Positions 1 through 6,440 are shown, numbered from the stretch's first letter. The stretch: 11,936 bases of DNA from Desulfobacterales bacterium (GCA_020345785.1 CP070771.1:5611090-5623025); one strand, 5' to 3'. Translations and numbers: made by a program. The notes: generated from the letters alone by a model not told the origin.

Positions 1-84
1 CTTTGGATTTAACAACTTTCTTCAGTTGTCATAGAGTAAATTAAAACCCTGAATGGGCTGCTTTTCAGGGCGGATTAATTCGTC

Positions 85-108
85 GAATAGTCGACTGTCT
101 GACTATTC
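85..108. repeat. Perfect 8-bp inverted repeat before korB
   Basis: GAATAGTC at 85-92 is the exact reverse complement of GACTATTC at 101-108, around an 8-base loop. It ends about 18 bases before the korB ribosome-binding site. It may be an mRNA hairpin or a protein-binding dyad, and the sequence does not decide between these. Confidence 0.5.
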
Positions 109-125
109 AGCTGGCTGGCCAAATC

Positions 126-131
126 AAGGAG
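126..131 (+). promoter_or_regulatory. korB ribosome-binding site
   Basis: AAGGAG lies 8 bases before ATG 140. This fixes the korB start at 140 and not at the upstream in-frame ATG 53, which would add 29 residues of non-family sequence read through the hairpin region. Confidence 0.8.
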
Positions 132-139
132 TAGATACA

Positions 140-883
140 ATGGGAAAGACATTTCATAAACCCGAAGCCCTCTCTGATACAATTACCCATTACTGCCCGG
201 GCTGCACCCACGGGGTGGCGCACCGGCTGGTGGCGGAGGTCATCGATGAACTGGGTATTCGCGGCCGCACCGTCGGCATCGCGCCTGTCGGATGCGCCGT
301 TTTGATGTACAACTATTTCACCTTCGATTTCCAGGAAGCGGCTCATGGCAGGGCTCCGGCGATGGCGACCGGGATTAAGCGGGTACGACCGGACCTGATC
401 GTATTCACCTACCAGGGTGACGGTGATCTGGCAAGCATCGGATTAGGTGAAATTGTTCATGCGGCCAATCGTGGCGAAAAATTTACGACAATTTTTATCA
501 ACAATGCCGTTTACGGCATGACCGGCGGCCAGATGGCCCCCACCACAATGCCGGACCAGCGAACCACCACTTCGCCTTTTGGCAGGAAAACGGACTTTAC
601 CGGGATGCCGGTCAGGATGAGCGAAATGCTGGCATCATTGGCGACGCCCGGATATATTACCCGCCAGACGTTGATATCCCCCAAATATATCAACCGTTCC
701 AAAAAAGCCATCAAGAAGGCTTTTATGTATCAGCTGGAAGATCGATGCTTCAGTCTGGTGGAACTGATCAGCACCTGCCCGACAAACTGGGGCATGACGC
801 CCCTGGAAGCTCTGAAGTGGGCTGAAGAGAGAATGCTGCCGTATTTTAAACTGGGGGACTATAAAACGCCGGAGGGTGATTGA
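140..883 (+). CDS. korB: 2-oxoacid:ferredoxin oxidoreductase, beta (TPP-binding) subunit
   Basis: This 247-residue protein is the thiamine-pyrophosphate subunit of a 2-oxoacid:ferredoxin oxidoreductase, which decarboxylates a 2-oxoacid to its acyl-CoA and reduces ferredoxin in the cytoplasm. Seen: CPGC at 19-22, C52 (VGC) and C213 (STCPTNW), the usual spacing for four [4Fe-4S] ligands of this family. The TPP/Mg motif runs from GDGD at 93-96 to NNAVYGMTGGQ at 121-131. Length is normal for a stand-alone beta subunit. The start at 140 is supported by AAGGAG 8 bases upstream and by where family homology begins. The gamma subunit follows after a 307-base spacer, which is unusual because these subunits are normally adjacent. 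The alpha and ferredoxin-like subunits are not in the window and are presumably upstream. The substrate (2-oxoglutarate, branched-chain or aryl 2-oxoacid) cannot be settled; the kor name is by convention, and vor is possible. Confidence 0.9.
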   Translation: MGKTFHKPEALSDTITHYCPGCTHGVAHRLVAEVIDELGIRGRTVGIAPVGCAVLMYNYFTFDFQEAAHGRAPAMATGIKRVRPDLIVFTYQGDGDLASIGLGEIVHAANRGEKFTTIFINNAVYGMTGGQMAPTTMPDQRTTTSPFGRKTDFTGMPVRMSEMLASLATPGYITRQTLISPKYINRSKKAIKKAFMYQLEDRCFSLVELISTCPTNWGMTPLEALKWAEERMLPYFKLGDYKTPEGD

Positions 884-907
884 AGGACTGAGTGATGAGG
901 ACTGAGT
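884..907. repeat. Two direct copies of AGGACTGAGT, period 14
   Basis: AGGACTGAGT occurs at 884-893 and 898-907, 14 bases apart and directly after the korB stop codon. The period is twice seven, the unit length seen upstream of dnaE, but the unit sequence differs. Confidence 0.6.
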
Positions 908-953
908 ATTGCGCAATAGGCCCCGGGGGGGCGAAGTGAGCGGACCGGTGATC

Positions 954-991
954 CTTGAGGAGCGTTGCACTTGAGGAGCGCTTTGCTTGAG
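954..991. repeat. CTTGAGGAGCG direct repeats, period 16
   Basis: CTTGAGGAGCG occurs at 954-964 and 970-980. A shortened third copy, CTTGAG, is at 986-991. The spacing is exactly 16 bases both times, and the bases between the copies differ, so this is a degenerate tandem array. Confidence 0.65.
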
Positions 992-1075
992 ACGAAGAAT
1001 GTTATGAGCACTATTATGTCCAGATATCGCTATCTTGCTGTTAATGGTGGGTAATGCGCACCCTTCGACTACGAG

Positions 1076-1166
1076 CGATCAACGATCTACTTGATCAACT
1101 CAATCCACTCAATGAAAAAAACGATCTAAACTATCTAATCGATCCAAACGATCTTAACGAATATAA
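1076..1166. repeat. Degenerate CGATC/CTCAATC repeat array, mostly period 9
   Basis: Units can be laid out as CGATCAA, CGATCTA (1076-1089, period 7), then CTTGATCAA, CTCAATCCA, CTCAATGAA (1090-1116, period 9). After a five-A run come CGATCTAAA, CTATCTAAT, CGATCCAAA, CGATCTTAA and CGAATATAA (1122-1166, period 9). The array ends 25 bases before the korC start codon. Confidence 0.65.
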
Positions 1167-1179
1167 TCAACCTTGATCA

Positions 1180-1188
1180 GGGGAGGGG
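1180..1188 (+). promoter_or_regulatory. korC ribosome-binding site
   Basis: A purine-rich GGGGAGGGG lies just before ATG 1191, with GGAGG about 4 bases from the start. It decides for ATG 1191 over the in-frame TTG at 1173, which sits upstream of the Shine-Dalgarno and would add six residues. Confidence 0.7.
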
Positions 1189-1190
1189 TC

Positions 1191-1730
1191 ATGCAGAGTG
1201 AAATTCAATTTGCCGGATTCGGCGGGCAGGGGATCATGCTAATGGGCCAGATTCTTGCCCAGGCCGCGATGAATGAAGGATATCAAGTTGTTTGGATTCC
1301 TTCCTACGGTCCGGAGATGCGGGGCGGCACCGCCTATTGTACGGTGGTGATCAGCGACCGGCTTATAGGATCTCCCATTATCCGCAACCCCAAACATCTG
1401 GTTGCCATGAACCGGCCCTCTTTGGAGAAATTCGCGCCGGCCGTCAAAGCCGGCGGGGTGATATTTATCAACAGTTCCATAATACCCATCGATGCCGGCC
1501 GCGATGATGTGGATATTATCAAGGTGCCCATCATCGAAATTGCCAAAGAGCTCGGAAACGTCAAAGCCGCCAACATTGTGGCCCTGGCCGCATTTGTCAC
1601 CCGCAGCAAGGTTGTCAGTTTTGATTCACTGCGAGAAGCGGTCAAAGATAAATTCGCCGAGAAAGAGAAGCTGATTCCCCTCAACATGCAAGCGCTTGAG
1701 GAAGGGAGAAAGGCGGCCCTTGCCAAATGA
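1191..1730 (+). CDS. korC: 2-oxoacid:ferredoxin oxidoreductase, gamma subunit
   Basis: This 179-residue protein belongs to the pyruvate/ketoisovalerate oxidoreductase catalytic (gamma) domain family. It partners the KorB-type beta subunit in CoA-dependent 2-oxoacid oxidation with ferredoxin as acceptor. Seen: an N-terminal nucleotide/CoA-type glycine motif GFGGQG at 9-14, the family signature SYGPEMRGG at 38-46, and VAMNRPSL at 71-78. Length matches stand-alone gamma subunits. It is separated from korB by a repeat-rich 307-base spacer, and its stop codon overlaps the next start by 4 bases (ATGA at 1727-1730), so it is probably translationally coupled to the aminotransferase. The family is certain. 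The substrate is not, for the same reason as for korB. Confidence 0.9.
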   Translation: MQSEIQFAGFGGQGIMLMGQILAQAAMNEGYQVVWIPSYGPEMRGGTAYCTVVISDRLIGSPIIRNPKHLVAMNRPSLEKFAPAVKAGGVIFINSSIIPIDAGRDDVDIIKVPIIEIAKELGNVKAANIVALAAFVTRSKVVSFDSLREAVKDKFAEKEKLIPLNMQALEEGRKAALAK

Positions 1731-2821
1731 AACTGAGCGTACCCGATTACATCCTGAATCTTAAATCCTATGTTGCGGGCAAACCGCTTGAGGAACTTAA
1801 AAGAGAATACGGAATTGCCGATGCGATCAAGCTTGCCTCCAACGAAAATCCATTGGGGCCGTCGCCCAAGGCATTGGAGGCTATCCGACAAACCGCCGGT
1901 GCATTGCATCGTTATCCCAACAGCGGCAGCTATGATTTATGTCAACAACTCTCAAACCGATTGAACATCAAGTGTGAAAACATCGTGCTCGGCAACGGCT
2001 CCGACGACCTTATCGCGATGCTCGCCCTGGTGATGCTCCAACCCGGCGATGAAGCGATTATACCCCAACCTGGCTTTCTGTTTTATGAAATAGCGATCCA
2101 GAGCTCCGGCGCCGAAACAGTCAAGGTACCTTTAAAGGCCTATCAGACCGATCTGGATGGGATGCTGAACCGCATCGGTCCGAAGACCCGGCTTGTTTTT
2201 GTGAACAATCCGCATAATCCTACCGGGTCGCTGATTTCAAAAGAAGCGCTGGATGCATTTGTCGCTGCCCTTCCGACGGGCATTGTTCTGGTTATCGATG
2301 AGGCTTACATCGAATTTGTACGCGCTCCGAATTGCCCCAACAGTCTCGAGTATCTTAATTCAGGCAAGACCGTAGTAGGATTGCGTACCTTCTCCAAGGC
2401 CTACGGGTTGGCCGGGCTTCGTATCGGATACGGGTTTATGCCGTCTTATTTAGCGCAACTTCTCCATCGGGTAAGACAGCCCTTTAATGTAAATGCGCTG
2501 GCCCAGGCGGCAGCCATTGCCGCCCTTGAAGATCAGGAATTTCTGAAAAAAACCGAACAGCTGGTTGCAGAGGAAATGGCGTTCATTTACCAGACCCTGG
2601 ATGGAATCGGCATTAAATACCAAAAGTCCCACGCTAATTTCTTGCTGATTCAGGTGGACAAAAATGCTGATACGGTTTTCGAGGACCTGCTAAAAGAAGG
2701 TGTCATCGTACGTTCCATGACGTCATACGGATATCCGGATTGCATCCGGGTCAATGTCGGATTGCATCATGAGAACATTCGTCTGCTGGAGGCACTGGAA
2801 AAAGTGCTTCAACGAAAATGA
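1727..2821 (+). CDS. hisC: Histidinol-phosphate / aromatic aminotransferase (PLP, fold type I)
   Basis: This 364-residue PLP-dependent class I/II aminotransferase matches HisC in length and motifs. HisC transfers an amino group between glutamate and imidazole-acetol phosphate in histidine synthesis. Seen: [10 protein letters not shown] at 37-46 (HisC-type N-terminus), the cofactor-phosphate loop GNGSDD at 89-94, NPHNPTG at 161-167, DEAYIEF at 191-197, the PLP lysine K224 in [17 protein letters not shown], and R341 in the C-terminal RVNVG expected to bind the substrate carboxylate. The ATG overlaps the korC stop by 4 bases and no strong Shine-Dalgarno is seen, so coupling is likely. Its own stop overlaps the cmk start by 4 bases. 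No other histidine gene is present, and HisC-like enzymes often also act on aromatic amino acids. An aromatic aminotransferase feeding 2-oxoacids to the oxidoreductase is therefore possible. Confidence 0.88.
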   Translation: MKLSVPDYILNLKSYVAGKPLEELKREYGIADAIKLASNENPLGPSPKALEAIRQTAGALHRYPNSGSYDLCQQLSNRLNIKCENIVLGNGSDDLIAMLALVMLQPGDEAIIPQPGFLFYEIAIQSSGAETVKVPLKAYQTDLDGMLNRIGPKTRLVFVNNPHNPTGSLISKEALDAFVAALPTGIVLVIDEAYIEFVRAPNCPNSLEYLNSGKTVVGLRTFSKAYGLAGLRIGYGFMPSYLAQLLHRVRQPFNVNALAQAAAIAALEDQEFLKKTEQLVAEEMAFIYQTLDGIGIKYQKSHANFLLIQVDKNADTVFEDLLKEGVIVRSMTSYGYPDCIRVNVGLHHENIRLLEALEKVLQRK

Positions 2822-3486
2822 ACGCGCGCGACAAAAAACTCTTAATTACAATCGACGGCCCGGCGGGGGCCGGCAAAACGACCGTCAGCCGAACGCTGGC
2901 GGATCGGCTGGGTTATCGGTATATTGATACCGGCGCTCTCTACCGGGGTGTGGCGTTGGCGGTCAAAACCGAGGGGGTTGATCCGGAAAATGAGGCTGAT
3001 CTGGAATCTCTCTGCAGACGGCTTAAACTAAGTTTTGATATAAATAACAAAGGATTGCGCCTGATTTCGAACGGGGAGGATATCACCGACCGCATTCGTA
3101 CACCCGAGATTACGATGCTGGCTTCAGCCGTCTCAGCCAGGCCGGTCGTGCGGAAATATCTCCTTGAGGTGCAGAGGAAGCTGGGCGGCGAAAAGGCGGC
3201 GGTGTTTGAAGGACGAGATATGGGGACCGTGGTTTTTCCAGATGCCGACATCAAGTTTTTTCTGGATGCATCCACCAGCACGAGGGCACAACGGCGTTTT
3301 GAGGAATTAAAATCAAAAACCTCCCAAACTCTGGAGGAGGTGGCGCGTGACATGCGGCAGCGGGACCAAAATGACAGTACCCGCCAGGCAGCGCCCCTAA
3401 AACCGGCGCCGGATGCCATTATCATCGACTCCACGGATTTGAGTGTGGCGCAGGTGGTTGAGGTAATGGTTTCCCATATCGAGTAG
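2818..3486 (+). CDS. cmk: Cytidylate kinase (CMP/dCMP kinase)
   Basis: This 222-residue cytoplasmic kinase transfers phosphate from ATP to CMP or dCMP, giving CDP or dCDP for nucleotide supply. Seen: the Walker A loop GPAGAGKT at 14-21, the CMP-binding segment YIDTGALYR at 35-43, the family motif EGRDMGT at 131-137 followed by the VVFPDA segment, and the lid/arginine motif RDQNDSTR at 182-189. Length is standard for bacterial Cmk. The start codon overlaps the hisC stop (ATGA at 2818-2821), and the Shine-Dalgarno is weak, which fits translational coupling. rpsA follows after 225 bases. The cmk-rpsA order is common in bacteria, and the gap suggests that rpsA can be transcribed on its own. Confidence 0.95.
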   Translation: MNARDKKLLITIDGPAGAGKTTVSRTLADRLGYRYIDTGALYRGVALAVKTEGVDPENEADLESLCRRLKLSFDINNKGLRLISNGEDITDRIRTPEITMLASAVSARPVVRKYLLEVQRKLGGEKAAVFEGRDMGTVVFPDADIKFFLDASTSTRAQRRFEELKSKTSQTLEEVARDMRQRDQNDSTRQAAPLKPAPDAIIIDSTDLSVAQVVEVMVSHIE

Positions 3487-3711
3487 ATCGACAGGTCGGT
3501 CAGATCTGAAATGGTTGTCCCCTTATAATGTTCGCTGCACAAACCGGCCCCCCGGCTGCAAGCCCAACTTCCTCTGATAAATACTTTTTTGCTGATTTGG
3601 GAAAATTTCAAAATTAATCATTGCTTTTTTCTACAGGTCTGTTAAAAATACCTGATTGCGCATCTCTTACAGGGTGCATGATTAAAATGGCATAGGGGGT
3701 ATTTTACTTTT
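3487..3711 (+). other. cmk-rpsA spacer, probable rpsA leader
   Basis: No gene is seen in these 225 bases. A consensus -10 hexamer TATAAT lies at 3524-3529, but no good -35 sits at the right distance. The interval 3601-3650 is A/T-rich. A purine tract AGGGGG (3694-3699) lies 12 bases before the rpsA ATG; it is the best ribosome-binding site, with long spacing. A small CCGG/CCGG hairpin around 3544-3555 has no T-tail. rpsA is autoregulated through its mRNA leader in Escherichia coli; whether that holds here cannot be read from this sequence. Confidence 0.4.
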
Positions 3712-5556
3712 ATGGTTAATGTGAACGAAAACGATGCAAAGGACATCTCAAACCAATCTGATCTTTCCGATGAAGGGACGTCGCAACCTTCAGAAGCTGA
3801 TGACGCGCCGTCGGGCAATGAACAACCATCCACACCCGCTGCGACTGGCAAGCCCGCAGCAGGCGCGCAAGAGTCCGGTGACAGTATGGAAGCCGTAATG
3901 AATCTGTATGAAGAAAGCTTCAAGCGTTTCGCTGAAGGAGAAGTCGTTACCGGCCGCATCATCTCGGTGGATAAGGACTATGTTTTGGTAGATATCGGTT
4001 ACAAATCCGAGGGGCAGATTCGGATTCAGGAATTCAAGGATGAAGAGGGAAATATCACCGCCCAGATGGGCGATACCGTTGAGGTGATGGTGGAATGGTG
4101 GGACGATGAGGACGAGCGGGTAGTCCTATCAAAAGAAAAAGCCTCGAACATTAAAATATGGGATGCGATTAAAAAATGCTACGACGAGGATGGAACCATA
4201 AAAGGTCTTATATCCAACCGTGTTAAAGGCGGATTTTCGGTGGATATCGGCGTTCAGGCCTTTTTACCCGGCTCGCAGGCCGATCTGCGCCCGATACGAA
4301 ACCTTGACGAACTTGTCGGCCAAAAATTTGAATTTAAAATCTTAAAATATAACCGCAAACGCAGTAACATTGTCTTGTCGCGCCGCGCCATACTGGAGAA
4401 AAAGAGAGAAGAAAAGCGATCGGCGACCTTGTCTTCTATTTATGAGGGCAAAGTTGTTGAGGGCATTGTAAAAAATATTACCGACTACGGTGTCTTTATC
4501 GATCTTGGCGGCGTAGACGGACTGCTTCACATTACCGACATATCCTGGGGCAGAGTCAAACATCCTTCAGAGCTATTCTCCGTCGGAGATCCGATCAACG
4601 TTAAAATATTGAGTTTTGATTTAGAAAAAGAACGGGTCTCGCTGGGCATGAAACAGCTTACGGTCGATCCTTGGTCGATTGCCGCGGAAAAATATCCAGT
4701 GGGTTCCCGGATTACCGGAACGGTTGTCAGCCTGACCGATTACGGCGCATTTATCGAACTGGAGGAAGGCGTTGAGGGACTGATCCACGTATCCGAGATG
4801 TCCTGGACCCGCAAAATCCGCCATCCCTCCAAAGTGGTCTCGGTGGGGGAAGAAGTTGAAGCGATCGTTCTCGACATCAAACCCGAAAACCGCAGGATAT
4901 CTCTGGGAATGAAGCAGGTGGTTCCGAATCCGTGGGATGTGATTGCAGAAAAGTATCCCGTCGGTACCACCATTGAGGGTAAAATCAAGAATATCACTGA
5001 CTTCGGCATTTTTATCGGAATTGATGAAGGAATTGATGGTCTGGTCCACATATCCGATATATCCTGGATCAAACGAATCAAACATCCATCTGAGATTTAC
5101 AAAAAAGGCGACGTTGTCCAGGCGATTGTGCTGGATATTGAAAAGGAGAGCGAACGGTTTTCGCTCGGCATAAAGCAGCTGCAGGACGATCCTTGGAAAA
5201 CGGTCGCCGAACGTTACGAAGTCGGCAAAGAGATCACCGGCACAGTAACCAATTTGACTGATTTCGGGATCTTCGTCGAACTCGAGGAAGGCATCGAGGG
5301 GTTGGTGCATGTATCTGAGATCAGCAAAGAGAAGATCAAAACGCCGGTCGGAAAATATAATATCGGCGATGTTATCACAGCCAGGGTCATGAACATCAAC
5401 AGTGAGGAGCGAAGAATCGGACTGTCCATCAAGCGCATGGAAATAGAGGACGAACAGAGTCTTCTGAGTGAATATGTCAACAAGATGGGACCTGCCACCT
5501 CTTCCTTCGGCGAAATTCTGCGCGAAAATCTGCAGGAAAAATTAAACGAAGAATAA
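3712..5556 (+). CDS. rpsA: 30S ribosomal protein S1, six S1 domains
   Basis: This 614-residue RNA-binding protein belongs to the small ribosomal subunit, where S1 helps recruit and unfold mRNA at initiation. Six OB-fold S1 domains are visible at about 76-141, 161-225, 246-313, 331-400, 418-487 and 505-574. Domains 3 to 6 share the clear core (for example ITDYGVFIDL, LTDYGAFIEL, ITDFGIFIGI and LTDFGIFVEL, followed by GLxHxSxxSW or similar). Domains 1 and 2 are more divergent, as in other S1 proteins where they form the ribosome-anchoring part. Residues 1-58 are an acidic, Ser/Pro/Ala-rich and probably disordered extension, which accounts for most of the length above the 557 residues of Escherichia coli S1. 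The start at 3712 has AGGGGG 12 bases upstream. The stop codon lies inside a 12-bp palindrome, and a hairpin terminator follows. Confidence 0.96.
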   Translation: MVNVNENDAKDISNQSDLSDEGTSQPSEADDAPSGNEQPSTPAATGKPAAGAQESGDSMEAVMNLYEESFKRFAEGEVVTGRIISVDKDYVLVDIGYKSEGQIRIQEFKDEEGNITAQMGDTVEVMVEWWDDEDERVVLSKEKASNIKIWDAIKKCYDEDGTIKGLISNRVKGGFSVDIGVQAFLPGSQADLRPIRNLDELVGQKFEFKILKYNRKRSNIVLSRRAILEKKREEKRSATLSSIYEGKVVEGIVKNITDYGVFIDLGGVDGLLHITDISWGRVKHPSELFSVGDPINVKILSFDLEKERVSLGMKQLTVDPWSIAAEKYPVGSRITGTVVSLTDYGAFIELEEGVEGLIHVSEMSWTRKIRHPSKVVSVGEEVEAIVLDIKPENRRISLGMKQVVPNPWDVIAEKYPVGTTIEGKIKNITDFGIFIGIDEGIDGLVHISDISWIKRIKHPSEIYKKGDVVQAIVLDIEKESERFSLGIKQLQDDPWKTVAERYEVGKEITGTVTNLTDFGIFVELEEGIEGLVHVSEISKEKIKTPVGKYNIGDVITARVMNINSEERRIGLSIKRMEIEDEQSLLSEYVNKMGPATSSFGEILRENLQEKLNEE

Positions 5557-5579
5557 ATTTTTGAATATCAAAAATTTAT
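5553..5579. repeat. 12-bp AT-rich perfect inverted repeat over the rpsA stop codon
   Basis: Bases 5553-5564 (ATAAATTTTTGA) pair perfectly with 5568-5579 around a 3-base loop. The rpsA stop codon TAA (5554-5556) lies within the left arm. The stem is almost entirely A-T, so it is weak as RNA for its length. It may aid 3'-end formation or be an AT-rich DNA dyad. Confidence 0.6.
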
Positions 5580-5608
5580 GTTTAAAATAATATACTGATG
5601 TTTCCACG

Positions 5609-5650
5609 CGCCTATCCCATCGCTTCTCAAGCGATTTGATAGGCGTCTTT
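5609..5650 (+). terminator. Rho-independent-type terminator after rpsA
   Basis: The outer stem CGCCTATC (5609-5616) pairs with GATAGGCG (5638-5645). Inside it, ATCGCTT (5619-5625) pairs with AAGCGAT (5629-5635) around a 3-base CTC loop, with a small CC/TT internal bulge. It is followed by TCTTTGT, a short imperfect T-tract. It lies about 50 bases after rpsA and is the natural end of that transcript. It has no T-run on the minus strand, so it is probably not an efficient terminator for the convergent gene. Confidence 0.75.
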
Positions 5651-5721
5651 GTATCCTCAAATTGCGAAAGAGGTCTTCGAGGCGGGGATTCTTTGCTAAA
5701 TTAAAGCCGGAATCGTCCGAC

Positions 5722-6330
5722 TCATTCAAAAATACTCACATCCCCCAAGCCTCTGCGGATCACCTCGGGAACGTCATTAATCAATGAGATGACGCTTGAC
5801 GGTTGGCCGGGTACGATGCTGCCGTCAATTACGGCGTCGATGCGGTTGCCGAAATAATCGTGGATCAAGGATGCATCCTGCAGAATTGATCCATCCGGCA
5901 TTGTTGCACTGGTGGTCAAGAGGGGGTTTTCCAGCTCTTTCACCAATGCCAGGCAAATTGGATTATCCGGCACGCGAATTCCCGCAGTTTTGCGTTTGGT
6001 CAGCATCATTTTGGGGACCAGCCGGGAGCCTTCCAGAATGAAGGTGTAGGGACCCGGTAAAAGCCGTTTCATGGTTTTATAGGCATAATTTGAAACCTTG
6101 GCATAATGGCTGATGTTTTTGAGATCGGAGCAGATAAAACTGAAAGGTATGTTTTTGTTCCTTTGCTTTAACTGATAGATCATTTCAATGGCTTTCTTGT
6201 TCATAATGTCGCAACCGATACCGTAATAGGTATCGGTCGGATAGACAACGATTCCGCCTTTTTTCAATACTTCCACCACTTGGTGGATCAGTCGCGGCTG
6301 GGGATTCTGAGGATTGATATCAATTAACAT
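5722..6330 (-). CDS. YrdC/YciO/Sua5-family protein, probable L-threonylcarbamoyladenylate synthase
   Basis: This 202-residue single-domain protein belongs to the Sua5/YciO/YrdC family, whose characterised TsaC/Sua5 members make threonylcarbamoyl-AMP from threonine, bicarbonate and ATP for the t6A37 tRNA modification. Seen: GGIVVYPTDTYYGIGCD at 25-41, KQR at 55-57, PGPYTFIL at 92-99, KTAGIRVPDNPI at 114-125, TTSAT at 139-143, PSSV at 177-180 and RRGLGD at 192-197. The overall pattern, starting MLIDINPQNPQPRLI, resembles the YciO subgroup, but the K-x-R of TsaC is kept. The ATG at 6330 is chosen because family homology begins there. An in-frame ATG at 6375 would add 15 residues, and neither start has a good Shine-Dalgarno. 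The gene converges on rpsA and is divergent from guaB. The family is certain; the exact role is less so. Confidence 0.88.
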   Translation of the reverse strand: MLIDINPQNPQPRLIHQVVEVLKKGGIVVYPTDTYYGIGCDIMNKKAIEMIYQLKQRNKNIPFSFICSDLKNISHYAKVSNYAYKTMKRLLPGPYTFILEGSRLVPKMMLTKRKTAGIRVPDNPICLALVKELENPLLTTSATMPDGSILQDASLIHDYFGNRIDAVIDGSIVPGQPSSVISLINDVPEVIRRGLGDVSIFE

Positions 6331-6416
6331 CGGAATGATCAGTCGTTTAAATAAATCAAGGATAATCTGGTTCAATGGATCAGTCGAAGATCGCCCCGGC
6401 GGGCGTCGGAGATGGT

Positions 6417-6440
6417 CGGCCTTTCGGGCCCGGGTTTTTT
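6417..6440 (+). other. Short GC hairpin followed by six T, possible terminator or attenuator
   Basis: GGCC (6418-6421) can pair with GGCC (6427-6430) across a 5-base loop, with CGGG and then TTTTTT (6435-6440) after it. The stem is only 4 bp and the T-run is displaced by 4 bases, so termination is doubtful. It lies in the divergent region between the YrdC-family gene and guaB. Confidence 0.25.

Larger units (their letters stand above)
1..139. other. Leader upstream of korB with three small inverted repeats
   Basis: I see no convincing coding sequence here. Short open stretches run in from the left edge and stop at about 34 and 44, so the tail of an upstream gene cannot be excluded. Three inverted repeats follow one another. 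ACAACT/AGTTGT lies at 12-17/24-29 with a 6-base loop. CCCTGAA/TTCAGGG lies at 47-53/64-70 with a 10-base loop. GAATAGTC/GACTATTC lies at 85-92/101-108 with an 8-base loop. None is followed by a T-run, so they do not look like standard intrinsic terminators. They could be mRNA-processing or stabilising hairpins between an upstream korA and korB, or chance structures. Confidence 0.5.
884..1190. other. korB-korC spacer filled with degenerate short direct repeats
   Basis: This 307-base stretch has no credible gene. It holds several separate repeat patches: AGGACTGAGT twice at period 14 (884-907), a perfect 12-bp palindrome (907-918), a C4G7 block at 921-931, CTTGAGGAGCG-type units at period 16 (954-991), and CGATC-rich units at periods 7 and 9 (1076-1166). 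I see no clear sigma-70 promoter and no T-run terminator. The spacer separates two subunits of one enzyme, so either korB and korC are still cotranscribed across it or korC has its own promoter inside it. Confidence 0.7.

Noticed and set aside
1..44. C-terminal end of korA
   Set aside because: The short open stretches that stop at about 34 and 44 show nothing recognisable of an oxidoreductase alpha subunit.
53..139. In-frame ATG at 53 as the korB start
   Set aside because: The extra 29 residues do not resemble the family and are read through two inverted repeats. ATG 140 has AAGGAG at good spacing.
1173..1190. TTG at 1173 as the korC start
   Set aside because: It lies upstream of the strong GGGGAGGGG Shine-Dalgarno that serves ATG 1191, and the family N-terminus begins at 1191.
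2940..3611. 223-codon open frame on the minus strand across cmk
   Set aside because: It is antisense to a certain cmk gene, with Ser/Arg-rich composition typical of a shadow frame and no recognisable domain.
4621..5310. 229-codon open frame on the minus strand across rpsA
   Set aside because: It mirrors the repeated S1 domains and has internal repeats for that reason. It has no ribosome-binding site and no known domain.
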